64,000 nt of DNA from DASWJS01 sp036397035. GTDB lineage: Bacteria; Actinomycetota; AC-67. The position numbers and the translations under genes are program-made. The notes beneath the pieces are model-generated. The model was not told the DNA's origin and searched no databases. It saw only the letters and a program-made list of their open reading frames with translations. Location of the stretch: positions 62,001 to 126,000 of the forward strand of contig DASWJS010000014.1 of the NCBI GenBank assembly GCA_036397035.1, written 5' to 3'. This document shows positions 28,864 to 37,508 of this stretch, one piece after another (the stretch's first letter is position 1; every line of letters starts with the position of its first letter).

Positions 28864-29649
28864 GTGGCCAAGGACCAGAAACCACTCGTAACCGAGCGCC
28901 TGGAGCTTCTGAAGGAGAAGACCCAGGACTCGCAGGTGTGGAAGTCGATCTTCCGGCCCGGTTCGTACCTGCGCAAGGGCTACCGCGACACGTCGCGCGA
29001 CCGCGCGCTGGCCACGATGAACAACGTGCTCTACCACCTGCACCCGGTGAAGGTGAAGCGGCACGGGCTGAAGCTCACCTACACGTTCTGCCTGGGCGGC
29101 CTGTCGTTCTTCCTGTTCACGATCCTGACCATCACCGGCATCTACTTGATGTTCTACTACCGGCCGGCCGTGGACCTGCAGTCCGCCGCGGTCTACGCCG
29201 ACATGCAGGACCTGTCCCAGGCGATCACGTTCGGGCAGCTCGTTCGCAACATGCACCGCTGGGCGGCGCACCTGATGGTGTTCACGGTGTTCCTGCACAT
29301 GGCGCGCGTCTTCTACCACGGCGCCTACAAGCCCCCGCGGGAGTTCAACTGGGTGATCGGCGTGAACCTGCTGCAGATCACGCTGCTGCTTTCCTTCACC
29401 GGCTACCTGCTGCCGTGGGACCAGCTCGCGATCTGGGCCGTCACGGTCGGGACGAACATGATGGGCTACACGCCGGTGTTCGGTCGCCAGGTGAAGTTCG
29501 TGCTCGTGGGCGGCTTGGAGGTGGGGCCGCCGACGCTCATCCGCTGGTACGTGCTCCACGTCCTTGCGCTGCCGTTCATCGCCGTGCTGCTGATGGCCGT
29601 CCACTTCTGGCGCATCCGCAAGGACGGCGGGATCAGCGGTCCGCTGTAA
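28864..29649 (+). CDS. Cytochrome b, N-terminal (b6-like) subunit
   Basis: 261 residues, four transmembrane helices, binding two haems b. Haem ligands are two histidine pairs spaced 14 residues apart: NMHRWAAH with FLHMARV in helix B, and VLHVLAL with AVHFWRIRK in helix D. The end, RIRKDGGISGPL, matches chloroplast and cyanobacterial cytochrome b6, and the C-terminal half of a full cytochrome b is in the next gene. GTG 28864 follows a purine run (GGCGGGGGGAC). A 55-residue charged N-terminal extension precedes the first helix. It oxidises menaquinol together with the Rieske protein. Confidence 0.92.
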   Translation: MAKDQKPLVTERLELLKEKTQDSQVWKSIFRPGSYLRKGYRDTSRDRALATMNNVLYHLHPVKVKRHGLKLTYTFCLGGLSFFLFTILTITGIYLMFYYRPAVDLQSAAVYADMQDLSQAITFGQLVRNMHRWAAHLMVFTVFLHMARVFYHGAYKPPREFNWVIGVNLLQITLLLSFTGYLLPWDQLAIWAVTVGTNMMGYTPVFGRQVKFVLVGGLEVGPPTLIRWYVLHVLALPFIAVLLMAVHFWRIRKDGGISGPL

Positions 29650-29658
29650 GAGGAAGCC

Positions 29659-30501
29659 ATGGCCGACGAAGAGATAGGGATAGTCCAGGAGGTCTTCGAC
29701 AAGGCCCTCGCCGAGGGCAAGTCGGAGCGGGAAGCGCGCGCGCTCGCGAAGTCGGCATGGGTGCGCAAGACCCGCGGCAAGGCCGGCCCCGGCGAGAAGA
29801 AGGCGGCCGCGGCGGAAGCGGCGGCGCCTGAAGCCGCTCCCGCGGAAACGGCGCCGGCCGGAGCGGCACCCGCGGCGGCGAGCGGGGCGCCCACGGCAAC
29901 CGCCGTCCAGGAACGTCTGACGCCCGAGCAGCGCGCGGCGCGGGTCGCCGCGGCCACGGGACGGACCGCAACCACCAACGGCGGCGGGGGGCGCGGCACC
30001 GGCGCGGGCGAGACCCACCGGCTGCTCGCGGTCGTCCCGCCCGAGGGCATCCAGCGCACGGTCAAGCGGCAGGACGACAAGGTCAACGTCTGGCCGCACC
30101 TGCTGGCGGCCGAGCTGCTCTCGCTGCTCGTGTGCATGGTGTTCCTGCTGGTCTTCTCCACCTTCAAGGACGCGCCCTTCCGCGAGCTGGCGAACCCGAG
30201 CCTCACGCCGAACCCGTCCAAGGCGCCGTGGTACTTCCTGGGGTTGCAGGAGCTGCTCCGCTACTTCCACCCGATGGTCGCCGGCGTGACCATCCCCGGG
30301 CTCGGGCTGTTCGCGCTCATGGCGCTGCCCTACGCGGACAAGAACCCGAGCATGAAGCCCGAGCGACGCAAGCTCGCGGTCATCATCTTCACGATCTTCA
30401 TGATGTTCTGGTGCGTGCTGGTCATCCTCGGCGTGCTGTTCCGTGGACCCGGCTACAACTTCATCTGGCCCTGGAACTCCGGCGTGTTCTTCGATCTATA
30501 G
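29659..30501 (+). CDS. Cytochrome b, C-terminal (subunit IV-like) subunit
   Basis: 280 residues. The last 140 form the three-helix subunit IV domain with the quinol-site motif in the form KAPWYFLGLQELLRYF (about 194-209), where classical proteins have PEWY. The first 130 residues are an unusual extension. A helical start (EEIGIVQEVFDKALAEGKSE, then REARALAKSAW) is followed by an Ala/Pro-rich stretch and a Gly-rich linker. No membrane segment occurs there, so it is probably cytoplasmic. ATG 29659 has GAGGAAG upstream. Confidence 0.9.
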   Translation: MADEEIGIVQEVFDKALAEGKSEREARALAKSAWVRKTRGKAGPGEKKAAAAEAAAPEAAPAETAPAGAAPAAASGAPTATAVQERLTPEQRAARVAAATGRTATTNGGGGRGTGAGETHRLLAVVPPEGIQRTVKRQDDKVNVWPHLLAAELLSLLVCMVFLLVFSTFKDAPFRELANPSLTPNPSKAPWYFLGLQELLRYFHPMVAGVTIPGLGLFALMALPYADKNPSMKPERRKLAVIIFTIFMMFWCVLVILGVLFRGPGYNFIWPWNSGVFFDL

Positions 30502-30504
30502 GGA

Positions 30505-31248
30505 ATGGTGAGGACGATGCTGGCGGTAAGCACCACGACGTGGGTCCTGATAGGAATCTTCGTTCCCTTCATCCTTGCCGGCCTCGGGCTCGCGGCGATC
30601 AACGTCGCCTCGATCGTCCGTCCGCGGCACGCGGGCGAGTCGGGACCGCCCCAGCCCCTGATCGGCCCGCCGTCGCAGATGACGCGGCGCGGCTTCTTCC
30701 GCAAGGTCATGGGCGCGGGCTTCGGGCTCGCGGCGCTGGAGGGCTTCGGGCTGGGAAGCCTGGCGTTCCTGTGGCCCGACCTGTCCGGCGGCTTCGGCGG
30801 GGAGATCACCCTCGGGACCTCGGCCGCGGACATCAAGTCGGAGATCCGCGCGACGAAGAAGCCCTTCTACTACGCGCCGGGCCGGTTCTACCTGGTCGAG
30901 TACGACGCGGCGAGCAACGACGGCACGTACGAAGAGGGCCTGATCGCCGAGGGGCTGATGGCGCTGTACCAGCGCTGCGTGCACCTCGGCTGCCGGGTCC
31001 CGTTCTGCGAGGCGTCCCAGTGGTTCGAGTGCCCGTGCCACGGCTCGAAGTACAACCGCGCGGGGGAGTACCGGCTGGGTCCCGCGCCGCGCGGGCTCGA
31101 CCGCTTCCCCATCGCCTCCGAGGACGGGCGGCTCGTGGTGAACACCGGGATCATCATCACCGGGCCGGTTCGGGGCACGAACACGACCGGGCAGCAGCCC
31201 GAGGGGCCGTTCTGCGTGGACCCGGCGATCATCGCGGAAGAGGCCTGA
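30505..31248 (+). CDS. Rieske [2Fe-2S] subunit of the bc complex
   Basis: 247 residues. The cluster ligands are in RCVHLGCRVPFC (about 152-163) and ECPCHGSKYN. Two N-terminal hydrophobic segments are seen: residues 12-36, then a second after the twin-arginine motif TRRGFFRKV (about 60-68). This fits the mixed Sec/Tat insertion known for actinobacterial Rieske proteins, though those usually have three helices. The soluble domain lies outside the membrane. ATG 30505 starts four bases after the cytochrome b stop; ATG 30517 is an alternative. Confidence 0.92.
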   Translation: MVRTMLAVSTTTWVLIGIFVPFILAGLGLAAINVASIVRPRHAGESGPPQPLIGPPSQMTRRGFFRKVMGAGFGLAALEGFGLGSLAFLWPDLSGGFGGEITLGTSAADIKSEIRATKKPFYYAPGRFYLVEYDAASNDGTYEEGLIAEGLMALYQRCVHLGCRVPFCEASQWFECPCHGSKYNRAGEYRLGPAPRGLDRFPIASEDGRLVVNTGIIITGPVRGTNTTGQQPEGPFCVDPAIIAEEA

Positions 31249-31252
31249 CGGG

Positions 31253-32179
31253 ATGCTCAGGGGGGACGTGTTGATTCCACTCGCTGTCGACCAGCGCGTG
31301 ACGACCGCGCTCGTCGTCGCGGGCGGCATCGCCCTGTTCGTGCTGCTGCTGGTCATGTCGGCCTCGGGCGAGCTGCGCGGCCGGCGCACGGCGAAAGTTC
31401 CGCCGTCTATGCGCCCCGGGCCCTCCGACGAGGCGCTCGAGAAGCGCGTCATCACCAACTATCTGGCCTGGGGCGGCGCGGCGACGATGCTCATGGCCCT
31501 GTGGCTGCCCGCGTACTGGCTCCGCGAGCCGACGCGGCTCGCCGACGCGGAGAGCCGTTTCGTCGAGCGCGAAGTGACCGAAGGCGCGCACCTCTACGAG
31601 GAGTTCCAGTGCGTCACCTGCCACGGCAAGGCCGGCAGCGGCGGGGTACAGCCGCTCGTGATCAACGGCGTGTCGCGCAACATGGCCGAGCCGCCGCTGC
31701 GCTACATCTACTCGCGGTACACCGCTTCCGGGCGGACCGAGGAAGAGATCACGCAGCTCATCTACGACGCGATCAACCGGGGACGGCCGGGCACGCCGAT
31801 GCCGACGTGGTCGCTCGCCTTCGGCGGGCCGCTCAACTCGGCGCAGATCGACAACCTGGTCGTGTACCTGCAGGACATCCAGGAGGACTTCCCCGCGGCC
31901 GACCCCGACGCGAAGGGCAGAGAGCTGTTCGAGGCGAACTGCGCCATCTGTCACAACGGGCTCGACGACGAGGGCAAGGCGACGATCACAGGCGCGGGCG
32001 GCGTGGGTCCGAACCTCACGGTGGCGTTCGAGCGGCTGAGCCGCGCGGAGGTTGAGGCGGTCATCCGCAAGGGGCGCCTGAACACCAACCGGCCCTCGAT
32101 GCCCTCGTGGGAAGCGCTCGGCGACGACGCGATCGAGGCCCTGGTCCGCTTCATCCAGAGCATTCAGAGGAGTTCGTGA
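31253..32179 (+). CDS. Membrane-anchored dihaem cytochrome c
   Basis: 308 residues. Two hydrophobic segments (about 17-37 and 70-90) anchor a periplasm-facing part with two class I cytochrome domains. The haem sites are CVTCHGKAG (near 120) and CAICHNG (near 230), and likely axial methionines lie in PMPTW and PSMPSWEAL. It takes electrons from the Rieske protein and passes them to a terminal oxidase, much like QcrC. ATG 31253 is used; GTG 31268, preceded by GGGGGGAC, is an equally good start. Haem attachment depends on the ccd/res/ccs genes encoded nearby. Confidence 0.9.
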   Translation: MLRGDVLIPLAVDQRVTTALVVAGGIALFVLLLVMSASGELRGRRTAKVPPSMRPGPSDEALEKRVITNYLAWGGAATMLMALWLPAYWLREPTRLADAESRFVEREVTEGAHLYEEFQCVTCHGKAGSGGVQPLVINGVSRNMAEPPLRYIYSRYTASGRTEEEITQLIYDAINRGRPGTPMPTWSLAFGGPLNSAQIDNLVVYLQDIQEDFPAADPDAKGRELFEANCAICHNGLDDEGKATITGAGGVGPNLTVAFERLSRAEVEAVIRKGRLNTNRPSMPSWEALGDDAIEALVRFIQSIQRSS

Positions 32180-32967
32180 TGACCGCCTTCGCCGAACTGG
32201 TCCCGCTCGCCTGCGACGGCTGCTTCAAGGGTTACCCGGCCGTCATCTCGCTCGTCATCATCGTGCTCGCCTTGATCGGCGGCATCTACATGCTCCTGGC
32301 GTCGAACTTCGGCGCGCGCCAGGGCTACCTGATCACGATGGTGTCGCTGTCGGCGCTCATGCTGATCATGTCGCTGATCTGGCTTCTCGGCGCGCCCGGC
32401 ACGACGCCGGCGACCGGCCCGCGCGGTCGCGAGCCCGCCTGGGTCCCCTTCCTGCCCGATAGCGACCAAGCGGCCGGCTTCGCGGCCGAGCTCGACGCCT
32501 TCCCGGCGGGGTGGGACGCGCCCGGAACGATCTATCCCGGCATGATCGACTCGACCGGCGAGGTCCAGACCGTCCGCACCGCGATCAGGGCGGCGATGGC
32601 GAACCTGCACACCGTCAACGAGCTGGACGCCGTCGAGCCGGCGGACTGGGAGTTCAGGCTGCCGGGCGCGCCGGCCGTGAGCGACGCCGACCGCGAGAAG
32701 CCGGTCGCGGAGGCTCGCTACGTCCAGACCGGCAACACGTTGCTGTTCGGCGTGACCATCCCCGCCACCGACAAGCACGGCGAGGTCACCGTCTTCGCCT
32801 ACCGCGACAAGGGGCTGGTCTTCCTCTACGCGCTCTACTTCTTCCTCGTCAGCCTGATCGGCTTCGTCGTGCACCTGTGGCTGCTCGCACGGTTCGAGAA
32901 GAAGCAGAAGGCGCGCGACGCCCAGATGGAGAGCCGCACCCAGGTCCAGGCGCCCGCGCCGGTCTGA
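32179..32967 (+). CDS. Unrecognised membrane protein, last gene of the bc operon
   Basis: 262 residues; family not recognised. Two helices at the N-terminus (about 21-43 and 49-69) and one near the C-terminus (about 218-240) flank a 145-residue extracytoplasmic domain rich in Ala, Asp and Pro, with no cysteines that could bind cofactors. The C-terminal tail after FEKKQKARD is charged. ATG 32179 overlaps the cytochrome c stop (TGATG) with GAGGAG upstream, so translation is coupled. Its place at the end of the operon points to an accessory bc-complex subunit or a link to a terminal oxidase. Confidence 0.75.
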   Translation: MTAFAELVPLACDGCFKGYPAVISLVIIVLALIGGIYMLLASNFGARQGYLITMVSLSALMLIMSLIWLLGAPGTTPATGPRGREPAWVPFLPDSDQAAGFAAELDAFPAGWDAPGTIYPGMIDSTGEVQTVRTAIRAAMANLHTVNELDAVEPADWEFRLPGAPAVSDADREKPVAEARYVQTGNTLLFGVTIPATDKHGEVTVFAYRDKGLVFLYALYFFLVSLIGFVVHLWLLARFEKKQKARDAQMESRTQVQAPAPV

Positions 32968-32976
32968 GCCCGCGCC

Positions 32977-33588
32977 TCACGCCGGCGCGTGCTGTCTGAT
33001 CCACTCGTGCATGGCGATGCCGCTCGCCACGCCCGCGTTGATCGATCGCGTCGAGCCGAACTGGCGAATCGAAAGAACCAGGTCGCACGCGGCCGCGGCG
33101 GCCTCGCTCAGCCCCGGGCCCTCCTGGCCGAACAGGAACACGCACGCGCGCGGAAGGCTCGTCCGGTCGATCGCCGCCGACCCGGGCAGGTTGTCGACGC
33201 CGAGCACGGGCAGGCCGGCCCGCCGAGCCCATTCGACGAAAGCGTCGATCGTGTCGTGGTGCTCGACGTGCTGGTAGCGGTCGGTGACCATCGCGCCGCG
33301 CCGGTTCCACTTCCTGCGCCCGACCACGTGTACGGCGCTCGCGAGGAACGCGTTGGCGTTGCGCACGACCGTGCCGATGTTGAGGTCGTGCTTCCAGTTC
33401 TCGATCGCGACGTGAAAGGGATGCCGGCGCTCGTCGAGATCGGCGACGATCACCTCGGTGCGCCAGTAGCGATAGCCGTCGACGACGTTGCGCGCGTCGC
33501 CGCGGGCGAGCAGATCGGGGTCGAGCCGCTCGTCCTCGGGCCACGGACGCGGGTGCGGCCCGACCCCGACCTCCCGCTCGCCGGTCAC
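32977..33588 (-). CDS. SpoU-family RNA 2'-O-methyltransferase
   Basis: 203 residues. The SPOUT (trefoil-knot) signatures are visible: NIGTVVRNANAFLASAVHVV (about 77-96), FGQEGPGLSE and LSIRQFGSTRSINAGVASGI. It methylates a ribose in tRNA or rRNA; the exact target cannot be told. GTG 33586-33588 overlaps the hemL stop (GTGA), so it is the last gene of the haem operon. It runs convergent to the bc operon with nine bases between stops. Confidence 0.86.
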   Translation of the reverse strand: MTGEREVGVGPHPRPWPEDERLDPDLLARGDARNVVDGYRYWRTEVIVADLDERRHPFHVAIENWKHDLNIGTVVRNANAFLASAVHVVGRRKWNRRGAMVTDRYQHVEHHDTIDAFVEWARRAGLPVLGVDNLPGSAAIDRTSLPRACVFLFGQEGPGLSEAAAAACDLVLSIRQFGSTRSINAGVASGIAMHEWIRQHAPA

Positions 33589-34865
33589 GGCCCCGCTGCC
33601 GCGCGCATCGCCGGCTCGATCGCATCGGCGGTTCGCGCGACGTCGTCGTCGCCGTGCGCGGCCGACAGGAACCACGCCTCGAAGGCGCTCGGCGGGAGCA
33701 GAACGCCGCGATCGAGCATCGCGTGGAAGAACCGCGCGAACGCCTCTGCGTCCTGGGCGCGCGCGCCGGCCGCGTCCGTCACCGGTCCCGCGGTGAAGAA
33801 GGCCGAGAAGAGCGAGCCCTCGCGGTTCACGCGCAGCGCGACGCCCGCGCGCGCGGCCGAGTCCTCGAGGGCCCGGCACAGCGTCCGCGCGCGCTCCTCC
33901 ATCGCTTCCCACGGCGGGCTCGCCGAGAGCGCGTCGAGCACGGCGAGCCCCGCCGCGACCGCGACCGGGTTCCCGCTCAGCGTCCCCGCCTGATAGACCG
34001 GCCCGTCCGGCGCCAGGAGCTCCATGATCGAGGCTCGCCCGCCGACGGCGGCCAGCGGCAGTCCGCCGCCCACGACCTTCCCGAGGCACGTCAGGTCGGG
34101 CATCACGCCGAATCGTTCTTGCGCGCCGCCGCGCCCGAGCCGGAAGCCGGTGATCACCTCGTCGAAGACCAGGAGCGTGCGGTGCTCGTCGCAGAGCGAA
34201 CGCAGGCCCGCGAGGAAGCCATGAGCGGGCGGCACGACGCCCATGTTCGCCGCGGCCGGCTCGATGATCACGCACGCGACCTCGTAGGCGGCGAGGACCG
34301 TTCCCACGGCCTCGAGGTCGTTGTAGGGAAGCACGAACGTGTCGCGGGCGCTCCCCTCCGTCACGCCCGGCGAGCCGCCGATGCCCAGCGTCGCCACGCC
34401 CGAGCCCGCGCCCGCGAGCATCGCGTCGGCGTGCCCGTGGTAGCAGCCGTCGAAGCGCACGAGCGCCGCGCGTCCGGTCGCCGCCCGCGCCAGTCGCACG
34501 GCGGTCATCGCCGCTTCCGTCCCGCTGCTCACCAGGCGCACGCGCTCCAGCGAGGGCACCGCGCCGATCAGACGCTCGGCCAGCAGCAGCTCCGCCTCGT
34601 GTGGCGCGCCGAAGGTCGTCCCGCGGCGCGCGGCGGCCTCGACGGCGCGCACGACCGACGGCGCCGCGTGACCCAGGATGATCGCGCCCCAGGACATCAC
34701 GTAGTCGATCAGCTCGGCGCCGTCGGCGTCGGTCACGCGCGAGCCCGACGCCGAGGCGATCCAGCGCGGCGTGCCGCCCACGGCGCGGTAGGCGCGCACC
34801 GGCGAGTTGACGCCGCCGGGCATCACGTCGCGCGCGCGCTTGAACAGCTCGTCCGACCGGCTCAT
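33585..34865 (-). CDS. hemL: Glutamate-1-semialdehyde 2,1-aminomutase
   Basis: 426 residues, PLP enzyme converting glutamate-1-semialdehyde to 5-aminolevulinate, the last step of the C5 route begun by HemA. The PLP lysine is in CLGKVVGGGLPLAAVGG (about 262-278), and DEVITGFRLGRGG holds the cofactor-contacting aspartate. MPGGVNSPVRAY is the family's N-terminal motif. ATG 34863-34865 gives a normal start; the longer frame is out of family. It is about 100 bases downstream of hemB with no obvious terminator. Confidence 0.95.
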   Translation of the reverse strand: MSRSDELFKRARDVMPGGVNSPVRAYRAVGGTPRWIASASGSRVTDADGAELIDYVMSWGAIILGHAAPSVVRAVEAAARRGTTFGAPHEAELLLAERLIGAVPSLERVRLVSSGTEAAMTAVRLARAATGRAALVRFDGCYHGHADAMLAGAGSGVATLGIGGSPGVTEGSARDTFVLPYNDLEAVGTVLAAYEVACVIIEPAAANMGVVPPAHGFLAGLRSLCDEHRTLLVFDEVITGFRLGRGGAQERFGVMPDLTCLGKVVGGGLPLAAVGGRASIMELLAPDGPVYQAGTLSGNPVAVAAGLAVLDALSASPPWEAMEERARTLCRALEDSAARAGVALRVNREGSLFSAFFTAGPVTDAAGARAQDAEAFARFFHAMLDRGVLLPPSAFEAWFLSAAHGDDDVARTADAIEPAMRAAAGP

Positions 34866-34965
34866 CGGTCTCCAGCCTACGCGCGGAGGGGCTCGGCCAA
34901 GGCCTCGGGCCGGCGGCGTCTCAGCCCGGCCGTCCACGACTGTGGCGCCTCGCCCGGGTGGTGCC

Positions 34966-35955
34966 TCAGCCCGCGCGCAGCGCTTCCGCCGCCTCGCGGG
35001 CGAAGTAGGTCAGGACGATCCCGGCGCCCGCCCGCTTGATCGCGGTGAGGGACTCCAGCATCACGCTCCGCTCGTCGATCCAGCCGTTCGCCGCCGCGGC
35101 CTTCACCATCGCGTACTCGCCGCTCACCTGGTAGGCGGCGACCGGAACCTCGACCGCTTCGGCGACGGCTCGCACCACGTCGAGCGCGCTTCCCGCCGGT
35201 TTCACCATGACGACGTCGGCTCCTTCGCCGGCGTCGAGCTGCGCCTCGCGCACGGCCTCGACCGCGTTCGCGACGTCCATCTGGTAGGAGGCGCGATCGC
35301 CGAACTGCGGGGCGCACTCGGCGGCGTCGCGGAACGGTCCGTAGAGCGCGCTGGCGAACTTCGCCGCGTAGGCCATGACCGCCGTCCGCTCGAAGCCCGC
35401 CTCGTCGAGCGCCGCGCGGATCTCCCCGACCTGGCCGTCCATCATCCCGCTCGGCGCGACCATGTGCGCGCCGGCGCGCGCCTGCGCGACCGCGATCGCG
35501 GCGTAGCGTTCGAGCGTCGCGTCGTTGTCCACGCGACCTTCCGCGTCGAGCACGCCGCAGTGTCCGTGATCGGTGTACTCGTCAAGGCAAAGGTCCGCGA
35601 TGAGGACGACGTCGTCGCCGACCTCGGCCCGCGCCTCGCGCAGCGCGCGCTGCACGATCCCGTCCTCGGCGTCCGCTTGCGACCCGGCGGCGTCCTTGCG
35701 ATCGGGAATGCCGAACAGGACCACGCCGGGGATCCCGGCCCCGGCCGCGGCCGCCAGCTCCTTGCGCAGCGAGTCGAGCGTGTGCTGCACCTGGCCGGGC
35801 ATGGACGAGATCGGATGCGGCTCGGCGATGCCCTCCTTCACGAACAGCGGCAGCACGAGGTCGTCGATGCCGAGCGCCGTCTCGCGCGCGAGGCGTCGCA
35901 TCGCCTCGGTCGCGCGAAGCCGCCGGGGCCTGGACGCGGGGAAGGAAGCCATCAT
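34966..35955 (-). CDS. hemB: Delta-aminolevulinic acid dehydratase (porphobilinogen synthase)
   Basis: 329 residues; condenses two 5-aminolevulinates to porphobilinogen. Catalytic lysines lie in YAAKFASALYGPFRDA and VMVKPAGSALDVV. The metal loop reads DLCLDEYTDHGHCG: the positions that are Cys-Cys-Cys in zinc enzymes are Cys-Asp-Cys here, so the metal preference is uncertain. ATG 35953-35955 is used (MMASFPASRPRRL); the next codon is also ATG. It follows the cobA-hemD gene by eight bases. Confidence 0.95.
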   Translation of the reverse strand: MMASFPASRPRRLRATEAMRRLARETALGIDDLVLPLFVKEGIAEPHPISSMPGQVQHTLDSLRKELAAAAGAGIPGVVLFGIPDRKDAAGSQADAEDGIVQRALREARAEVGDDVVLIADLCLDEYTDHGHCGVLDAEGRVDNDATLERYAAIAVAQARAGAHMVAPSGMMDGQVGEIRAALDEAGFERTAVMAYAAKFASALYGPFRDAAECAPQFGDRASYQMDVANAVEAVREAQLDAGEGADVVMVKPAGSALDVVRAVAEAVEVPVAAYQVSGEYAMVKAAAANGWIDERSVMLESLTAIKRAGAGIVLTYFAREAAEALRAG

Positions 35956-35963
35956 CGCCCAGC

Positions 35964-37508
35964 CTATCGGCGCCGGGCCGGGCGCGGCCCCACGAGGCCG
36001 ACCACCGCGGCCGCGAGCGCGGGGATCGTGTGCGGGTCCGCGACCGCGTGTACCCGCAAGCCCGCCGCACGCGCGGCGCGCGCCGTCTCCGGCCCGATGC
36101 AGGCGATCTTCGAGCCGCGCCCCGGCTTCCCGCGCAGCGCGGCCATGAACGCGCGCACCGTGCCGCTGGAGGCGAACGTCAGCACGTCGATCTCGCCCGC
36201 CTGCACCGCGCGGCGCACCGCGGCCGGCATCGATCGAGCGCCGCGAATCCGGTAGGCGCTCGCGCGCGCGACGGTCCAGCCCTTCGCGCGCAACGCGTCG
36301 TCGAGCGCGCGCGGCGCTCCCGTCACGCGGACGAGGATCGCTCGGCCGGGTCCCTTCGGGAACGCGGCCGCGAGCGCCGCGGTCGTGAAGCTGGGCGGCA
36401 CGAGGTCGGCCTTGACCCCGCACCGGGCAAGCTCCGACGCAGTGCCCGGTCCGACGGCCGCCACTCGCGCGCCCGCGAGCGAGCGCGCGTCGAGGCCTGC
36501 GGCCGCGAGCCGGCGCCAGAACGACCGCACGCCGTTGGCGCTGGTGAAGACCGCCCAGTCCGCCCGGCCGCCCGCGACGGCGACGATCCCCCGGTCGAGC
36601 GACGACCACGAAGCCGGCGCAAGCACCTCCAGCGCCGGCGCTTCCACGACCTCCGCGCCGAGCTCCAGGAGCGTTCCCGACAGCTCGGAGGCCTGCTCGC
36701 GGGACCGAGTCACCAGCACCCGCCGCCCGGACAGAGGCCGGGTGTCCCAGCCCCCGATCACCGCCCGGAGGCCGGCGACGCGACCCACGACGATGACGGC
36801 GGGCGAGCGCAATCCCGCGCGCGCGGCTCGATGCGCGATCGCCGACAGCGGGCCGGTCACCGTGCGCTGAGTCGGCAGCGTCGCGTCCTGCACGACCGCA
36901 ACGGGCCGCGCGCGCGGCACGCCCGCGGCCATCAGCGAGGCGGCGACGTCGGTCAGCCGTTCGAGGCCCATCAGCACGACTGCGGTGTCCGCGGCCGCGA
37001 TCGCGTCCCAATCGACCTCGCCGCGCGCGCCCGTGGCCGTCGCGACGACGACCGAAGACGCAAGCCCGCGATGCGTCACCGGGATCCCGGCCGCCGCGGG
37101 ACCGGCGAATGCCGACGACACGCCGGGCACGACTTCGAACGGGATCCCGGCCCGCGCGAGCGCCTCGGCCTCCTCGCCGCCGCGCCCGAACACGAACGGG
37201 TCGCCGCCCTTGAGGCGCACGACCGTCCTGCCGGCGCGCGCGTGACGAATCAGCGCTCGCGCGATCGCGGCTTGCGCGCGGGCCGGCGCTCCCGGGCGCT
37301 TGCCGGCGTCGATCACGAGCGCATCGGGACGAGCGGCCGCCAGGATCGATCCCGGGACCAGCCGGTCGTGGACGACGACGTCGGCGGCTCGAAGGAGCGC
37401 GTGTCCGCGAACGGTGATGAGCCCGCGGTCCCCCGGGCCCGCCCCCACCAGCGCGACCGACCCGGCCGCCGCCCCGCGCGCGCGACGGGTGTCCATGCCC
37501 GCGCTCAC
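35964..37508 (-). CDS. Uroporphyrinogen-III methyltransferase / uroporphyrinogen-III synthase fusion
   Basis: 514 residues with two domains. The N-terminal SUMT domain (CobA type, about 15-250) makes precorrin-2: ALVGAGPGDRGLITVRG and VRLKGGDPFVFGRGGEEA. The C-terminal HemD domain (about 262-505) cyclises hydroxymethylbilane: LVTRSREQASELSGTLLELG and FTSANGVRSFW. The same fusion is common in actinobacteria and lets one protein feed both haem and siroheme/cobalamin routes. GTG 37506-37508 overlaps the hemC stop. Gene names cobA and hemD both apply, so no single symbol is given. Confidence 0.94.
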   Translation of the reverse strand: MSAGMDTRRARGAAAGSVALVGAGPGDRGLITVRGHALLRAADVVVHDRLVPGSILAAARPDALVIDAGKRPGAPARAQAAIARALIRHARAGRTVVRLKGGDPFVFGRGGEEAEALARAGIPFEVVPGVSSAFAGPAAAGIPVTHRGLASSVVVATATGARGEVDWDAIAAADTAVVLMGLERLTDVAASLMAAGVPRARPVAVVQDATLPTQRTVTGPLSAIAHRAARAGLRSPAVIVVGRVAGLRAVIGGWDTRPLSGRRVLVTRSREQASELSGTLLELGAEVVEAPALEVLAPASWSSLDRGIVAVAGGRADWAVFTSANGVRSFWRRLAAAGLDARSLAGARVAAVGPGTASELARCGVKADLVPPSFTTAALAAAFPKGPGRAILVRVTGAPRALDDALRAKGWTVARASAYRIRGARSMPAAVRRAVQAGEIDVLTFASSGTVRAFMAALRGKPGRGSKIACIGPETARAARAAGLRVHAVADPHTIPALAAAVVGLVGPRPARRR

